This document shows positions 22,278 through 30,232 of a DNA stretch of 36,996 nt, one piece after another (within the stretch, counting starts at the first letter, position 1; every line of letters begins with the position of its first letter). The notes beneath the pieces are model-generated. The model had not been told where the DNA came from, made no database searches, and worked only from the letters and a program-made list of their open reading frames with translations. Source of the DNA: Phycisphaerae bacterium (GTDB lineage: Bacteria; Planctomycetota; Phycisphaerae; Phycisphaerales; SM1A02); contig PAHO01000047.1 of NCBI GenBank assembly GCA_002705085.1, forward strand, positions 24,734-61,729. The letters run 5' to 3'. The position numbers were made by a program, and so were the translations under genes.

Positions 22278-23532
22278 TCTACGCACCATTGCTTGGCGTG
22301 AGTTCCGCGAAACCGCGTTGACTCCAGCTTTCCTCATCAGCTTGGTTGCCATGCCTCTGGTCTTGATCGTGGTGGCGGTGGTTTCATCTGGGATGACACT
22401 CAGCCACACCGAACCACCGGTATTTGGCACCATCTGGATCCAAAGCAACGAGGATTTTCGCGCCGCATTCATGGACCGGATTCAACGCGGGGTCAAAGCC
22501 GAGAGTGTTGGGGACTTGCCCCCCGTCACGGTGGATTTTGAAGTGGAAATCGCGACAGAAATCAGGTCCGAACCGCCTGACGAATTGAACCCAGTTGTGG
22601 TCCAGATCCCAGACAGCATCTTGGACCCTGAGCAGTTGGAGGGTGATATTCGCCTGACCTTGCATGATGCTCTTGGCCGCCCTCAAGTTGACGCCGTCGA
22701 AACCGCTCTGGCTGACACGGTGATCACCGTCCGACAGCGTCAGGCTGAAGTGGACCCCACGCTGATTGACCGGTTGCGGACGCCCCCTTCGATCGTGGCC
22801 ACCCGCCTCAGTGCTGAGGGCCTCACTGCTGAAGATTCTCAATCCCGGAAACTTCGGGCGTTGGTGATCCCAATAGTGCTGATGGGATTGCTCTGGGGCG
22901 CGAGCTTTGGCACCAGCGCGCAACTCATGCAAACCACCTTGGATGAAAAAGCCAACAAGGTGGTTGAAGTCCTGCTGAGCACCACCTCCCCGGAACGCCT
23001 CATGATGGGCAAAATTCTTGGTCAAAGCGGTGTGGCCCTGACCACCGTAGGGGTGTACGGCAGCCTTGGCATCGGCGCGCTCATCGCTGCAGGTAAGTTG
23101 GGCCTGATCTTGGATCCACAACTGCTCTGGCCACTGGCGTGGTTTGCGCTGGCCTTCCTCGGAGCGGCCGCGATTCTCGCCGCGGTGGGGGCGGTGGTGC
23201 ATGACCAAAGGGAGGCGGGCAACCTCATGGGCCCAATCGTCGCCCTTCTTGGTGTACCCGTCTTTTTCATCATGCCCATCGCTCAATCCCCCCATGGGAT
23301 GCCGGCCAGCATTGCTTCATTTGCCCCGGTTATTGGCCCATACATCATGGCCATGCGAAGCGCCGGTGAGATTTCCGTTCCTGCTTGGCAGATCGGGGCT
23401 GGCCTGGCATGGCATGGCATCATCACCAGAACCCTCTTGGTGGGTGCTGGACGCGTTTTTCGGATCGGAATCTTGTCCAGCGGAGCCCCTCCCAAGTTCA
23501 CCACCCTGCTTCGGTGGCTGATTCGGCCCTAA
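22270..23532 (+). CDS. ABC-2 type permease (NatB-like)
   Basis: A 420-aa integral membrane protein. TM1 is near 19-40 (ALTPAFLISLVAMPLVLIVV), followed by a large extracytoplasmic domain (about 41-195), and then about five membrane helices (including RALVIPIVLMGLLWG, VGVYGSLGIGALIAAG, WFALAFLGAAAILAAVG and VALLGVPVFFIMPIAQ). DEKANKVVEVLLSTTSPERLMMGKI between TM2 and TM3 is the coupling region typical of NatB/ABC-2 permeases of this group. The gene overlaps the ATPase gene by 8 bases, and the reading frame also stays open upstream inside that gene; the ribosome site supports ATG 22270. The final about 20 residues after the last helix are basic. With the ATPase it should form a homodimeric exporter of unknown substrate. 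Confidence 0.9.
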   Translation: MRDLRTIAWREFRETALTPAFLISLVAMPLVLIVVAVVSSGMTLSHTEPPVFGTIWIQSNEDFRAAFMDRIQRGVKAESVGDLPPVTVDFEVEIATEIRSEPPDELNPVVVQIPDSILDPEQLEGDIRLTLHDALGRPQVDAVETALADTVITVRQRQAEVDPTLIDRLRTPPSIVATRLSAEGLTAEDSQSRKLRALVIPIVLMGLLWGASFGTSAQLMQTTLDEKANKVVEVLLSTTSPERLMMGKILGQSGVALTTVGVYGSLGIGALIAAGKLGLILDPQLLWPLAWFALAFLGAAAILAAVGAVVHDQREAGNLMGPIVALLGVPVFFIMPIAQSPHGMPASIASFAPVIGPYIMAMRSAGEISVPAWQIGAGLAWHGIITRTLLVGAGRVFRIGILSSGAPPKFTTLLRWLIRP

Positions 23533-23575
23533 GTCGGAAAAAATCCCGCAGACTGGCATTCAGAGCCGATTTTGT

Positions 23576-23591
23576 TCGTTCAACCGAACGA
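23576..23591. promoter_or_regulatory. short perfect inverted repeat before the helical secreted-protein gene
   Basis: TCGTTC (23576-23581), loop AACC and GAACGA (23586-23591) form a 6-bp perfect stem in the 72-base gap after the permease gene. It lacks a following T-run, so it is not a clear terminator; it may be an operator or chance. Confidence 0.2.
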
Positions 23592-23594
23592 CAT

Positions 23595-23598
23595 GAGG
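23595..23598 (+). promoter_or_regulatory. ribosome binding site of the helical secreted-protein gene
   Basis: GAGG stands six bases before ATG 23605. It overlaps the earlier in-frame ATG 23593, which has no site of its own, so 23605 is the preferred start. Confidence 0.4.
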
Positions 23599-23604
23599 TT
23601 CCGA

Positions 23605-24903
23605 ATGTATCCACGCCAATTGATCGTCTCTTTGCTTGCCATTGTCTTTGCGGTCCCCACGGCCCACGCTCAAATCGGGGCGGCGGCCGGGATCGCCGAA
23701 TACATGAACCCGTATTTCCTTCGCCGAGATCTCAAGCTCATTACCGAGATCTTCGAGTTGGATGAAGGACAACAAGCCGTCTTCGAAGCCTTTTACTTCG
23801 AGTACGAGGATTCCCACGAGCAGGGACGCGAAACCACCACCGACAGTTTCGAGAATTTGCAAGCCCGGGTGAAAGAGGGCATGGGTGAAGAAGAATTGCT
23901 TCGAGAAGTGTTCCGGCCGTTCCGCGAACAAGCGGACCGGTGGCATGAAAACCGAGACCTGTTGCTGGCCAGTCTTCGTTCAGTCTTGAACGGCGACCAA
24001 TTGGCGCGCTGGGATGAAATGATGCGGTCCCTTCGGCTTGAAAAAGAACTCGGCCGCTGCAATGTGCTCAGCGGCGAGTCCGTCAATCTGCGTCGGGTAC
24101 TTCGAAACACCAACATTCCCCAAGACGCACAGTTGATCGCTGAGCCCGCTCTGGTGGCTTGGGAGTTGGCGGTTGACGAAGCCTTGCTCGCTCGTGAACA
24201 ACCCGCAAGAAAAGCCCAACAAGCCATCATGAACGCCATGACCGAATCCGAACTCAAGGATGCCTACGACCCGGTCATCGAATTGTTGGAACTTGACGCA
24301 AGAATTCGCGATCTGCAAGAAATGCACCGCGGACTGATTACCACCGCTTTCGGGACCTGGGGACCGACTTTTGAAGCAGCCGCTTTGGCCGCGGCCTACC
24401 CTCAAATCTACGGTCGAAAGAACGCCGTGGAGCGCATTTTCGATGCCGCTCTCGAACGAACCGATTTGGATGAAGAAACCACCCTTCGGGTCACCGAATT
24501 GGACGCAGAATTTCGGGCCGAGATTGCCCATAAACGTGCCGCGTGGCGAGAAGCTTTGGTGACCTACGAGCAAGAAGACAAGGTCGCAAGAGCCATGCGC
24601 TCCCGTGACCGAGAGCGTGCCACAGCCGTTGAGCTGAACCAGAATCCCATCCGAATGGCCTCCTCGGAAGTGGAGTACACCTCCCGCGATTTTGCCGGAA
24701 AACTCCTCGAGATCTTGGGGCGGACGAAGTTCTCCCAACTGCCTGGCGCCAGCCGATATCTCCCTCGACCGGCACGTGATTCCACCGGCAACGACCAGGA
24801 TGCCAAATCCGCCCAACACCGCAAGATGATGGAAAGCAACAAGAACAATTTGAACCCCAATGCAGGCGGCGGAAAAGGGAAGAAAAAAGGGAAGCAACGA
24901 TGA
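23605..24903 (+). CDS. secreted helical protein at the head of the type II secretion operon
   Basis: A 432-aa protein with a clear signal peptide (MYPRQLIVSLLAIVFAVPTAHA, probable cut after AHA). The mature part is almost entirely alpha-helical and charged. Stretches such as ITEIFELDEGQQAVFEAFY and LLLASLRSVLNGDQLARWDEM recall the helical hairpins of Spy/CpxP (LTxxQ) periplasmic proteins, and a similar pattern may recur near 260-300. The last about 15 residues are strongly basic (KGKKKGKQR). The start at ATG 23605 has GAGG six bases upstream; ATG 23593 is an alternative that lengthens the signal peptide. Its TGA overlaps the gspE ATG (ATGA), so it belongs to that operon. The function is not known; a periplasmic chaperone or scaffold for secretion is one possibility. 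Confidence 0.75.
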   Translation: MYPRQLIVSLLAIVFAVPTAHAQIGAAAGIAEYMNPYFLRRDLKLITEIFELDEGQQAVFEAFYFEYEDSHEQGRETTTDSFENLQARVKEGMGEEELLREVFRPFREQADRWHENRDLLLASLRSVLNGDQLARWDEMMRSLRLEKELGRCNVLSGESVNLRRVLRNTNIPQDAQLIAEPALVAWELAVDEALLAREQPARKAQQAIMNAMTESELKDAYDPVIELLELDARIRDLQEMHRGLITTAFGTWGPTFEAAALAAAYPQIYGRKNAVERIFDAALERTDLDEETTLRVTELDAEFRAEIAHKRAAWREALVTYEQEDKVARAMRSRDRERATAVELNQNPIRMASSEVEYTSRDFAGKLLEILGRTKFSQLPGASRYLPRPARDSTGNDQDAKSAQHRKMMESNKNNLNPNAGGGKGKKKGKQR

Positions 24904-26483
24904 GTGACCCCACGTCAATCGAACTGCCCAGTGGAACGCTCAAAGAACGCTGCGAGCGATTCGGCATTCCATGGCTTGACGAAGCACCTGACTTGGATTT
25001 GGAACTGGCGGGTCGCCTGTCACCAGAGACTGCGGTCAGACTTCGCATCGTCCCTTACGCGGTCAAAGATGGGTGGGCCCGAGCCATCATGGCCGACCCA
25101 ATGGATCTTTCTGCAGCAGATGAAGCATCCGCAAGTTTGGGTCTCCCGGTACAGCGTGAAGGCATAGACACCGAGCGATTCAACGACTTGGTTCGACGGG
25201 CCTACGGCACCACCGCGGCCCGAATGGCCGAAGATCTCGCTGGGGAAGCAGAAGAAAACGATTACGAACACAACTTAGATGCCATCGAAGCGGATGACAT
25301 CCACCGCATGGCCGAGCAGCCAACCCTCATCAACTTGGTGAACCTGCTGCTGATCGAAGCCATCCAATCACGAACCTCGGACGTCCACGTAGAACCGTTC
25401 GAAAGTGAACTCAAGATCAAATACCGAATCGACGGTGAACTGGTCGAGCAATCCCCTCCGCCAAAGCACCTGCAACCGGCGCTGATTGGTCGAATCAAGA
25501 TCATGAGTGGAATGAATATCGCCGAGCGGTATGTCCCCCAAGACGGCCACATCACATTGCGAGTCGAAGGCCGAAAAGTCGACATCCGAGTCTCAACCGT
25601 CCCCACCCTGTACGGAGAGTCCGTGGTGATGCGGATCTTGGACAAGAGTTCGCTGCCGCTTGATCTCAAGAGCTTGGGCATGGCCCAAGACAACCGTGAC
25701 ACCATGGATCGGATGATTGCCAAGCCACACGGCATGGTCCTTGTGACTGGGCCAACCGGTTCGGGTAAGACGACCACGCTGTATGCGTGTTTGTCCAAGC
25801 TGTACGACCCCCGCAAAAAGATCATCACCATTGAAGACCCGGTGGAATATGAACTCGCCGGGATCAACCAGATGCCAGTGAACCCCAAGCGTGGCCTGAC
25901 CTTTGCCACCGGACTCCGCGCCATCCTGCGTCAAGACCCGGATGTGATTCTGGTCGGAGAAATCCGTGACGGCGAAACCGCGGACATCTCCATCCGATCC
26001 GCCCTCACCGGTCACCTGTTGCTCTCCACCCTGCACACCAACGATGCCATCAGTTCCATTGGTCGACTGGTCGACATGGGCGTGGAGCCATTCTTGGTGG
26101 CGTCCGTGCTGGAAGGGGTCTTGGCCCAACGCTTGGGACGACGTATTTGTCAGGAATGCCGGGAAGAAGTGAAAATCGACCGAGACCCACGATTGTCGGA
26201 CGCCGAATGGGAACTTCTCGGCGGACGCGCTTACCGCGGATCTGGCTGCCCCGCGTGCAACCAGACCGGCACCCGAGGCCGGGTGGGCTTCTTCGAACTC
26301 ATCGGAATCCATAGCACGCTTCGCGAGGCAATTGCCTCCGGAACATCTACCAGCGAGTTGAAGAGACTGAGCGCCGAGCGTTACCGATCCATGCGTCAAG
26401 ACGGCATCCAAAAAGTGGCTGATGGTGTGACCACCATCGACGAAGTCCTGCGAGCCACCCAAGACGTGGAAGACGAGATCTAA
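24900..26483 (+). CDS. gspE: type II secretion ATPase GspE
   Basis: A 527-aa secretion ATPase. An N-terminal GspE-N-like domain (about 10-115) precedes the N2 domain with SRTSDVHVEPFE (158-168). The C-terminal ATPase has Walker A GPTGSGKT (284-291), the Asp box IEDPVEYE (311-318), Walker B QDPDVILVGEIRD (345-357), and the His box GHLLLSTLHTND (371-382). A tetracysteine zinc site follows (C417, C420 and C450, C453). As a cytoplasmic hexamer it powers pseudopilus growth through GspF and GspL. The ATG overlaps the upstream stop. The ATPase could equally serve a type IV pilus, but the following G-H-I-J-K pseudopilins and the GspC/D pair point to secretion. Confidence 0.96.
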   Translation: MSDPTSIELPSGTLKERCERFGIPWLDEAPDLDLELAGRLSPETAVRLRIVPYAVKDGWARAIMADPMDLSAADEASASLGLPVQREGIDTERFNDLVRRAYGTTAARMAEDLAGEAEENDYEHNLDAIEADDIHRMAEQPTLINLVNLLLIEAIQSRTSDVHVEPFESELKIKYRIDGELVEQSPPPKHLQPALIGRIKIMSGMNIAERYVPQDGHITLRVEGRKVDIRVSTVPTLYGESVVMRILDKSSLPLDLKSLGMAQDNRDTMDRMIAKPHGMVLVTGPTGSGKTTTLYACLSKLYDPRKKIITIEDPVEYELAGINQMPVNPKRGLTFATGLRAILRQDPDVILVGEIRDGETADISIRSALTGHLLLSTLHTNDAISSIGRLVDMGVEPFLVASVLEGVLAQRLGRRICQECREEVKIDRDPRLSDAEWELLGGRAYRGSGCPACNQTGTRGRVGFFELIGIHSTLREAIASGTSTSELKRLSAERYRSMRQDGIQKVADGVTTIDEVLRATQDVEDEI

Positions 26484-26486
26484 GCC

Positions 26487-27704
26487 ATGGCCACGTTTCG
26501 CTACACCGCCCTCTCCGACGGCACACCAAGCAGCGGCACCATTGAAGCGAGCGATCGTTCGGATGCCCTGCGATTGCTGGCCGCCCGGGGGGAGATCGTC
26601 ACGGATCTCACCAGCGCAGAGAGCGAATCCAAAGCAAAAAGACGAAGCAAGGCCCGGTCGGGTCCTTCGCTGAGCAAAGCAGAATTGGCCGCATTTGTTC
26701 GGGACTTGGCCACCGCCATTGATGCTGGTTTGCCGCTGATGCAAGCATTGTCGGTCATGCAAAAGCAAGCTGCCGACAAACGACAGTCTGCCATTCTCGC
26801 CCACCTCATCGAAAAGGTTGAAGCTGGTGAGTCCTTGTGGGCCGCCGCACAATCATGGGGCGCACCCTTTGATGACATGGTGGTGGGCATGATGCGTGCG
26901 GCCGATGCATCCGGACGCATGAACGAAGTCCTGATGCAGTTGGCCGACTTGCTCGACCGATCGGTCGAACTTCGGCGTGAAGTGGCCGGCGCCACCATCT
27001 ACCCCAGCATGGTCTTTGCTTTGTTGGTGGCCTCCGTCGCGGTCTTTGTGACGTTTGTCGTCCCGGGTCTGATTGACCCCCTTATTGGCATGGATGGCTT
27101 TGAAATCCCAGGGCCCACCAAACTGCTGCTCGCGATCGCTGATTTTGTCAGCAACTGGTGGCTGATTCTGACCATTGGCAGCATCGCCGCGGTCTTCGGA
27201 TTCCGAACTTGGGTGTCCGTTCCGGCAAATCGATTGCTGATGGACCGATTGTTGTTGCAGGTCCCTTTGCTTGGCAAATTGCAACGGGATGTGGCCGCCG
27301 CTCGGTTTGCTCGCACCTTGGGAACGTTGGCCGCCTCAGGTTTGCCAATCTTGGACGCCCTACGAATCACCCGAGGGACGATGGGCAACGCGGCCCTGAG
27401 TCAAGCCATCGAGGCCACCGAAGCCGAAGTCACCGCGGGACGGCCTATTGCTGCCCCACTGGAATCTTCCGGCTTCTTTCCCGCCCTGCTGATCCAAGTG
27501 ATTGGTTTGGGGGAACGAACCGGTCGCCTCGACGGCATGCTGTTGCACGCCGCTGATGCTTTTGACCGACAGGTTGGCATCACCATCAAAGTGGTGACCA
27601 AAGCCCTTCCACCCATTCTTCTTGTCTTTATGTCCGCCATTGGCGGCTTCGTGCTCGCCGCAGTGTTGCTGCCCATGCTTTCCCTTGGGCAGTCCATCCA
27701 GTGA
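26487..27704 (+). CDS. gspF: type II secretion inner-membrane platform protein GspF
   Basis: A 405-aa polytopic protein with two copies of the T2SSF domain (about 66-190 and 270-395). Each has the family's LxxGxPLxxAL pattern: DAGLPLMQALSVM in the first and ASGLPILDALRITRG in the second. Membrane helices occur near 172-195 (VFALLVASVAVFVTFVV), 225-245 and 372-395 (LVFMSAIGGFVLAAVLLPML). It begins with the usual ATFRYTALSDGTPSSGTIEA segment. GspF connects the GspE hexamer to the growing pseudopilus in the inner membrane. It follows gspE by three bases. Confidence 0.95.
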   Translation: MATFRYTALSDGTPSSGTIEASDRSDALRLLAARGEIVTDLTSAESESKAKRRSKARSGPSLSKAELAAFVRDLATAIDAGLPLMQALSVMQKQAADKRQSAILAHLIEKVEAGESLWAAAQSWGAPFDDMVVGMMRAADASGRMNEVLMQLADLLDRSVELRREVAGATIYPSMVFALLVASVAVFVTFVVPGLIDPLIGMDGFEIPGPTKLLLAIADFVSNWWLILTIGSIAAVFGFRTWVSVPANRLLMDRLLLQVPLLGKLQRDVAAARFARTLGTLAASGLPILDALRITRGTMGNAALSQAIEATEAEVTAGRPIAAPLESSGFFPALLIQVIGLGERTGRLDGMLLHAADAFDRQVGITIKVVTKALPPILLVFMSAIGGFVLAAVLLPMLSLGQSIQ

Positions 27705-27720
27705 CCAAAAGGAACCCGGT

Positions 27721-28146
27721 ATGAAACCAGTACAACATTCCCGTATCCAACGTCGCCGCACCCACCGACGTGCGTTCACCCTGGTCGAAGTGATTGTGGT
27801 GGTCACCATCATCGCCCTTCTGGCCACCATTGTGGTCCCGAACGTCTTCGGCAACCTGGGCAGCTCCCGGCAAAAGGTGGCGGCCCAGAAAGCAGCCACC
27901 ATTCGTCAACAAATCTCGATTTACTTGATGAACAACAACCTCAGCACGGTCCCCGATGACTTTGAGGTTTCTGAGTTGACCACCGGAGCCAGCGCACCAT
28001 TGCGTCCAAAAGATGTGGTCGATCCTTGGGGCCGAGAATTCATTGTCGATGTCAGCGGCAGTGGAGCGAACGGTTGGCAAGTTGTCTCGTACGGTGCCGA
28101 CGGTGAACCCGGAGGCGAAGAAGAAAACGCAGACGTGATTGACTAA
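27721..28146 (+). CDS. gspG: major pseudopilin GspG
   Basis: A 141-aa prepilin. A basic leader (MKPVQHSRIQRRRTHRRA) is followed by the methylation/cleavage signal A18/F19-TLVEV with Glu at +5, and then a hydrophobic helix (IVVVTIIALLATIVVPNVF). The globular part contains PLRPKDVVDPWGREFIVDV and SYGADGEPGGEEENADVID, the GspG signature with DPWG and the calcium-binding GADG loop. The residue before the cut is Ala rather than the usual Gly; prepilin peptidases accept this less often. The ATG at 27721 has AAGGA upstream. GspG forms the main filament that pushes exoproteins through the secretin. Confidence 0.95.
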   Translation: MKPVQHSRIQRRRTHRRAFTLVEVIVVVTIIALLATIVVPNVFGNLGSSRQKVAAQKAATIRQQISIYLMNNNLSTVPDDFEVSELTTGASAPLRPKDVVDPWGREFIVDVSGSGANGWQVVSYGADGEPGGEEENADVID

Positions 28147-28167
28147 GGATCCGTCGCTGTCCTGCCC

Positions 28168-28761
28168 ATGAACCGTCGTACGCCGACAATCCGACGCTTG
28201 CGTGGCTTCACTTTGGTAGAAGTCATTGTGGTGGCCATCTTGCTGTCACTCGCCGCATTGGCCGTAGTCCCTTCACTTCGGGCAAACCCCTCGGCCAAGT
28301 TCCAACTGGCCAGTGATCAAGTCATGGATTTGCTGTCGGTGTACGCACTGCGAGATCGAACGGGGAATGCCCCGGTGGCCCTCCAGCGGCAACTTGATTT
28401 TGAAGGCATGGAGGTGGTCTCCGACCGCCTCGCCCTGTTGGTTCAGGATGAAACCGATGGCGTCACAGAATGGCGCATTGATCCCCACGTGCGCCCGGTC
28501 GAGCTGATTGAGGCCATTTCCCGTGACGGCATTGACGTTCGTCTCAATGGTGAGTTGATCGATGCCGAAGGTGAACCCGTTGCCCACCGCCCCGGCGAGG
28601 ATCGACCGGACATTTTGGTGCTGTTACGCCAAGATGACCTTCAGCTCACTTCCATGATCCGGCTGAGCCCATGGTCCATCGCACCTAGCCGAGACGGCCG
28701 GGCGGAAGCCATGGATGAAGTCGATTTGGATGGGCTCGGACGAAGCGAGGTGGACTGGTGA
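28168..28761 (+). CDS. gspH: minor pseudopilin, GspH-like
   Basis: A 197-aa prepilin with a standard cut site LRG/FTLVEVIVV (G13, F14, Glu +5) and a hydrophobic helix followed by PSLRANPSAKFQLASDQ. The globular part contains several beta strands and the motif DILVLLRQDDLQLT, but no strong subfamily signature. Position between gspG and gspI is the main reason for calling it GspH. The ATG at 28168 lies 21 bases after gspG; the stop overlaps the next gene (GTGA). A minor pseudopilin at the filament tip is the expected role. Confidence 0.82.
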   Translation: MNRRTPTIRRLRGFTLVEVIVVAILLSLAALAVVPSLRANPSAKFQLASDQVMDLLSVYALRDRTGNAPVALQRQLDFEGMEVVSDRLALLVQDETDGVTEWRIDPHVRPVELIEAISRDGIDVRLNGELIDAEGEPVAHRPGEDRPDILVLLRQDDLQLTSMIRLSPWSIAPSRDGRAEAMDEVDLDGLGRSEVDW

Positions 28762-29285
28762 AGCGTCCCGGTGTTGCCTTGATTGAAGTGATCGTTGCGG
28801 GGCTGATCTTGGCCGCGGGGCTCGGGGCCATCTTCAGTCTCACCGGCGCCTCCATGGGAACCCAAACCGAAGGCGCGAATCGCATTGTTGCGGCCTGGTT
28901 GGCCGACAGTTTGCTGGGCATGGTGATGACCGAAGGGCCAGCCAGGTACGCCCGAAGGAACGCCGATGAAGGCGTTTTCGACGCCCCTTTCAACGCCTAT
29001 GAATACGAAATCAGAATTCTCGACCAAGGCGAACGTGACCCTTTCCAAGTAACGGCCACCGTGCGCTGGGGACCTGGGCCAACCGATCTGGTGCGCATTC
29101 AGACCTTGGTGGCAACAAGACGCGACCCCCTTTGGCTCGAGACTTACATCGACTATTGGGACGAACTCGAAGAACCTCGCGAGCCCTTCCTCGAAGTCGA
29201 TCGGGAAGACCGGTGGTACGGATCGGATGAGGAAGACCCTGGGGCGTCTGGAGAAACCGGCACCACCGCGGGAGGTGGAGGATGA
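28758..29285 (+). CDS. gspI: minor pseudopilin, GspI-like
   Basis: A 175-aa protein whose extremely short leader MKRPG precedes V-A-L-I-E, so the residue after the cut is Val instead of Phe/Met, while Glu at +5 is retained. A hydrophobic helix (VIVAGLILAAGLGAIFSLTG) follows. The middle has strand patterns such as AYEYEIRILD and QVTATVRWG that fit GspI. The C-terminal 40 residues are acidic and then Gly-rich. The start is GTG at 28758, overlapping the gspH stop; the ATG of the next gene overlaps its stop. The assignment as GspI rests on position and this ALIE motif. Confidence 0.8.
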   Translation: MKRPGVALIEVIVAGLILAAGLGAIFSLTGASMGTQTEGANRIVAAWLADSLLGMVMTEGPARYARRNADEGVFDAPFNAYEYEIRILDQGERDPFQVTATVRWGPGPTDLVRIQTLVATRRDPLWLETYIDYWDELEEPREPFLEVDREDRWYGSDEEDPGASGETGTTAGGGG

Positions 29286-30232
29286 GACGCGCCTTCACCC
29301 TCATTGAACTGATCATTGCCGGCACCATTGCCGCCATGATTGCCGGAACACTTGCAGCCAGTTTCTCAAACTTGGGGACTGCCCGAGAATCGGCGCGGCG
29401 ACGGCTCGATGCCGCAGTCCGCGCGGATGCCGCATTGGAAGCCATGCGACGAGAAATCGTTTCGGTGGTTCGAACCGACGACCTCTTCTACACCTACTTC
29501 TTCATCGAAGACGACGGCGGAGAAGAGGCCGATTTCGATCAGTTGATCTTGTTCAACACCCGCTTGCGTTCCGTGCGAAACACGGCCAACTACGCTGGCG
29601 ATGGGCAAGAATACGAAACCGCGTTTCGCATTGAGCAAATGGAGAGCGATCTTCCCACCCTCTGGCGTCGCCGCGACACCATGCCCGATGAATTTTGGCG
29701 TGGCGGCGGTCAAGCTCGACCCGTCGCAGAAGGCATCGTCAGCCTTTCCATCCGAGCTTGGGATGGTGATGAGTGGATGAGCGGCTGGGACTCTGACCGA
29801 CAAGGCCTTCCCTTGGGCGTAGAAATTTTGATTACCGCCACCGGGGCCAAGCCCGGAGAAGATCCTTGGGATGCCCCACTGGTTGATTTGCGGACCGTCA
29901 TCCCCATTGACCGGCTTGTTCCCCCCAAAGATCACTTTGAAGAAATCGAAGTCTTGCTTGCCGAAGAACTCGCGGAAGAACAGGCCAGTTCCGAACAAGG
30001 TGACGGTGCCGGCGGCGATGACGGCTCTGGATTGGTGCCTGGAGGCATCCGACCCGGTGGAGGCGGCCGACCCGGCGTGGGCGGCGGTGGCGGCAGGCCA
30101 ACTGGCGGGGGAAGACCCGGCGGTGGTGGTCGACCCACGGGCGGCGGCGGCGGACGACCCACCAATGGTGGGGCCGGTGGAGGCCGTCCCACCCCGAACA
30201 ACGGTGGTGGCTTCGGGGGAGGTCCAAGATGA
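29282..30232 (+). CDS. gspJ: minor pseudopilin GspJ-like with glycine-rich tail
   Basis: A 316-aa prepilin with cut site RRA/FTLIELII (A4, F5, Glu +5) and helix GTIAAMIAGTLAASF. The globular part includes MRREIVSVVRTDDLFYT, RVEQ-like FRIEQMES, LWRRRDTMPDE and VSLSIRAWDGDEW, fitting GspJ. After about residue 240 comes a 76-residue Gly/Arg/Pro-rich tail with repeated GRPTGGG-like units, not part of the normal family. GspJ is usually about 200 residues. GGAGG stands upstream of ATG 29282, which overlaps the previous stop. The tail should be exposed to the periplasm at the filament tip; its purpose is unknown. Confidence 0.85.
   Translation: MRRAFTLIELIIAGTIAAMIAGTLAASFSNLGTARESARRRLDAAVRADAALEAMRREIVSVVRTDDLFYTYFFIEDDGGEEADFDQLILFNTRLRSVRNTANYAGDGQEYETAFRIEQMESDLPTLWRRRDTMPDEFWRGGGQARPVAEGIVSLSIRAWDGDEWMSGWDSDRQGLPLGVEILITATGAKPGEDPWDAPLVDLRTVIPIDRLVPPKDHFEEIEVLLAEELAEEQASSEQGDGAGGDDGSGLVPGGIRPGGGGRPGVGGGGGRPTGGGRPGGGGRPTGGGGGRPTNGGAGGGRPTPNNGGGFGGGPR
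29999..30229 (+). repeat. low-complexity GGX/GRP repeat encoding the GspJ tail
   Basis: The DNA encodes repeated GGGRP and GRPTGGG units and consists of imperfect GGNGGN repeats. It is read in frame throughout. Slippage-prone sequence of this type may vary between strains. Confidence 0.7.

Noticed and set aside
25593-26852. 419-codon minus-strand frame opposite gspE/gspF
   Set aside because: It spans two convincing genes and their boundary; composition is that of a shadow frame.
29999-30229. Possible CRISPR array or tandem-repeat locus
   Set aside because: The repeats are in-frame protein-coding GGN units without unique spacers.
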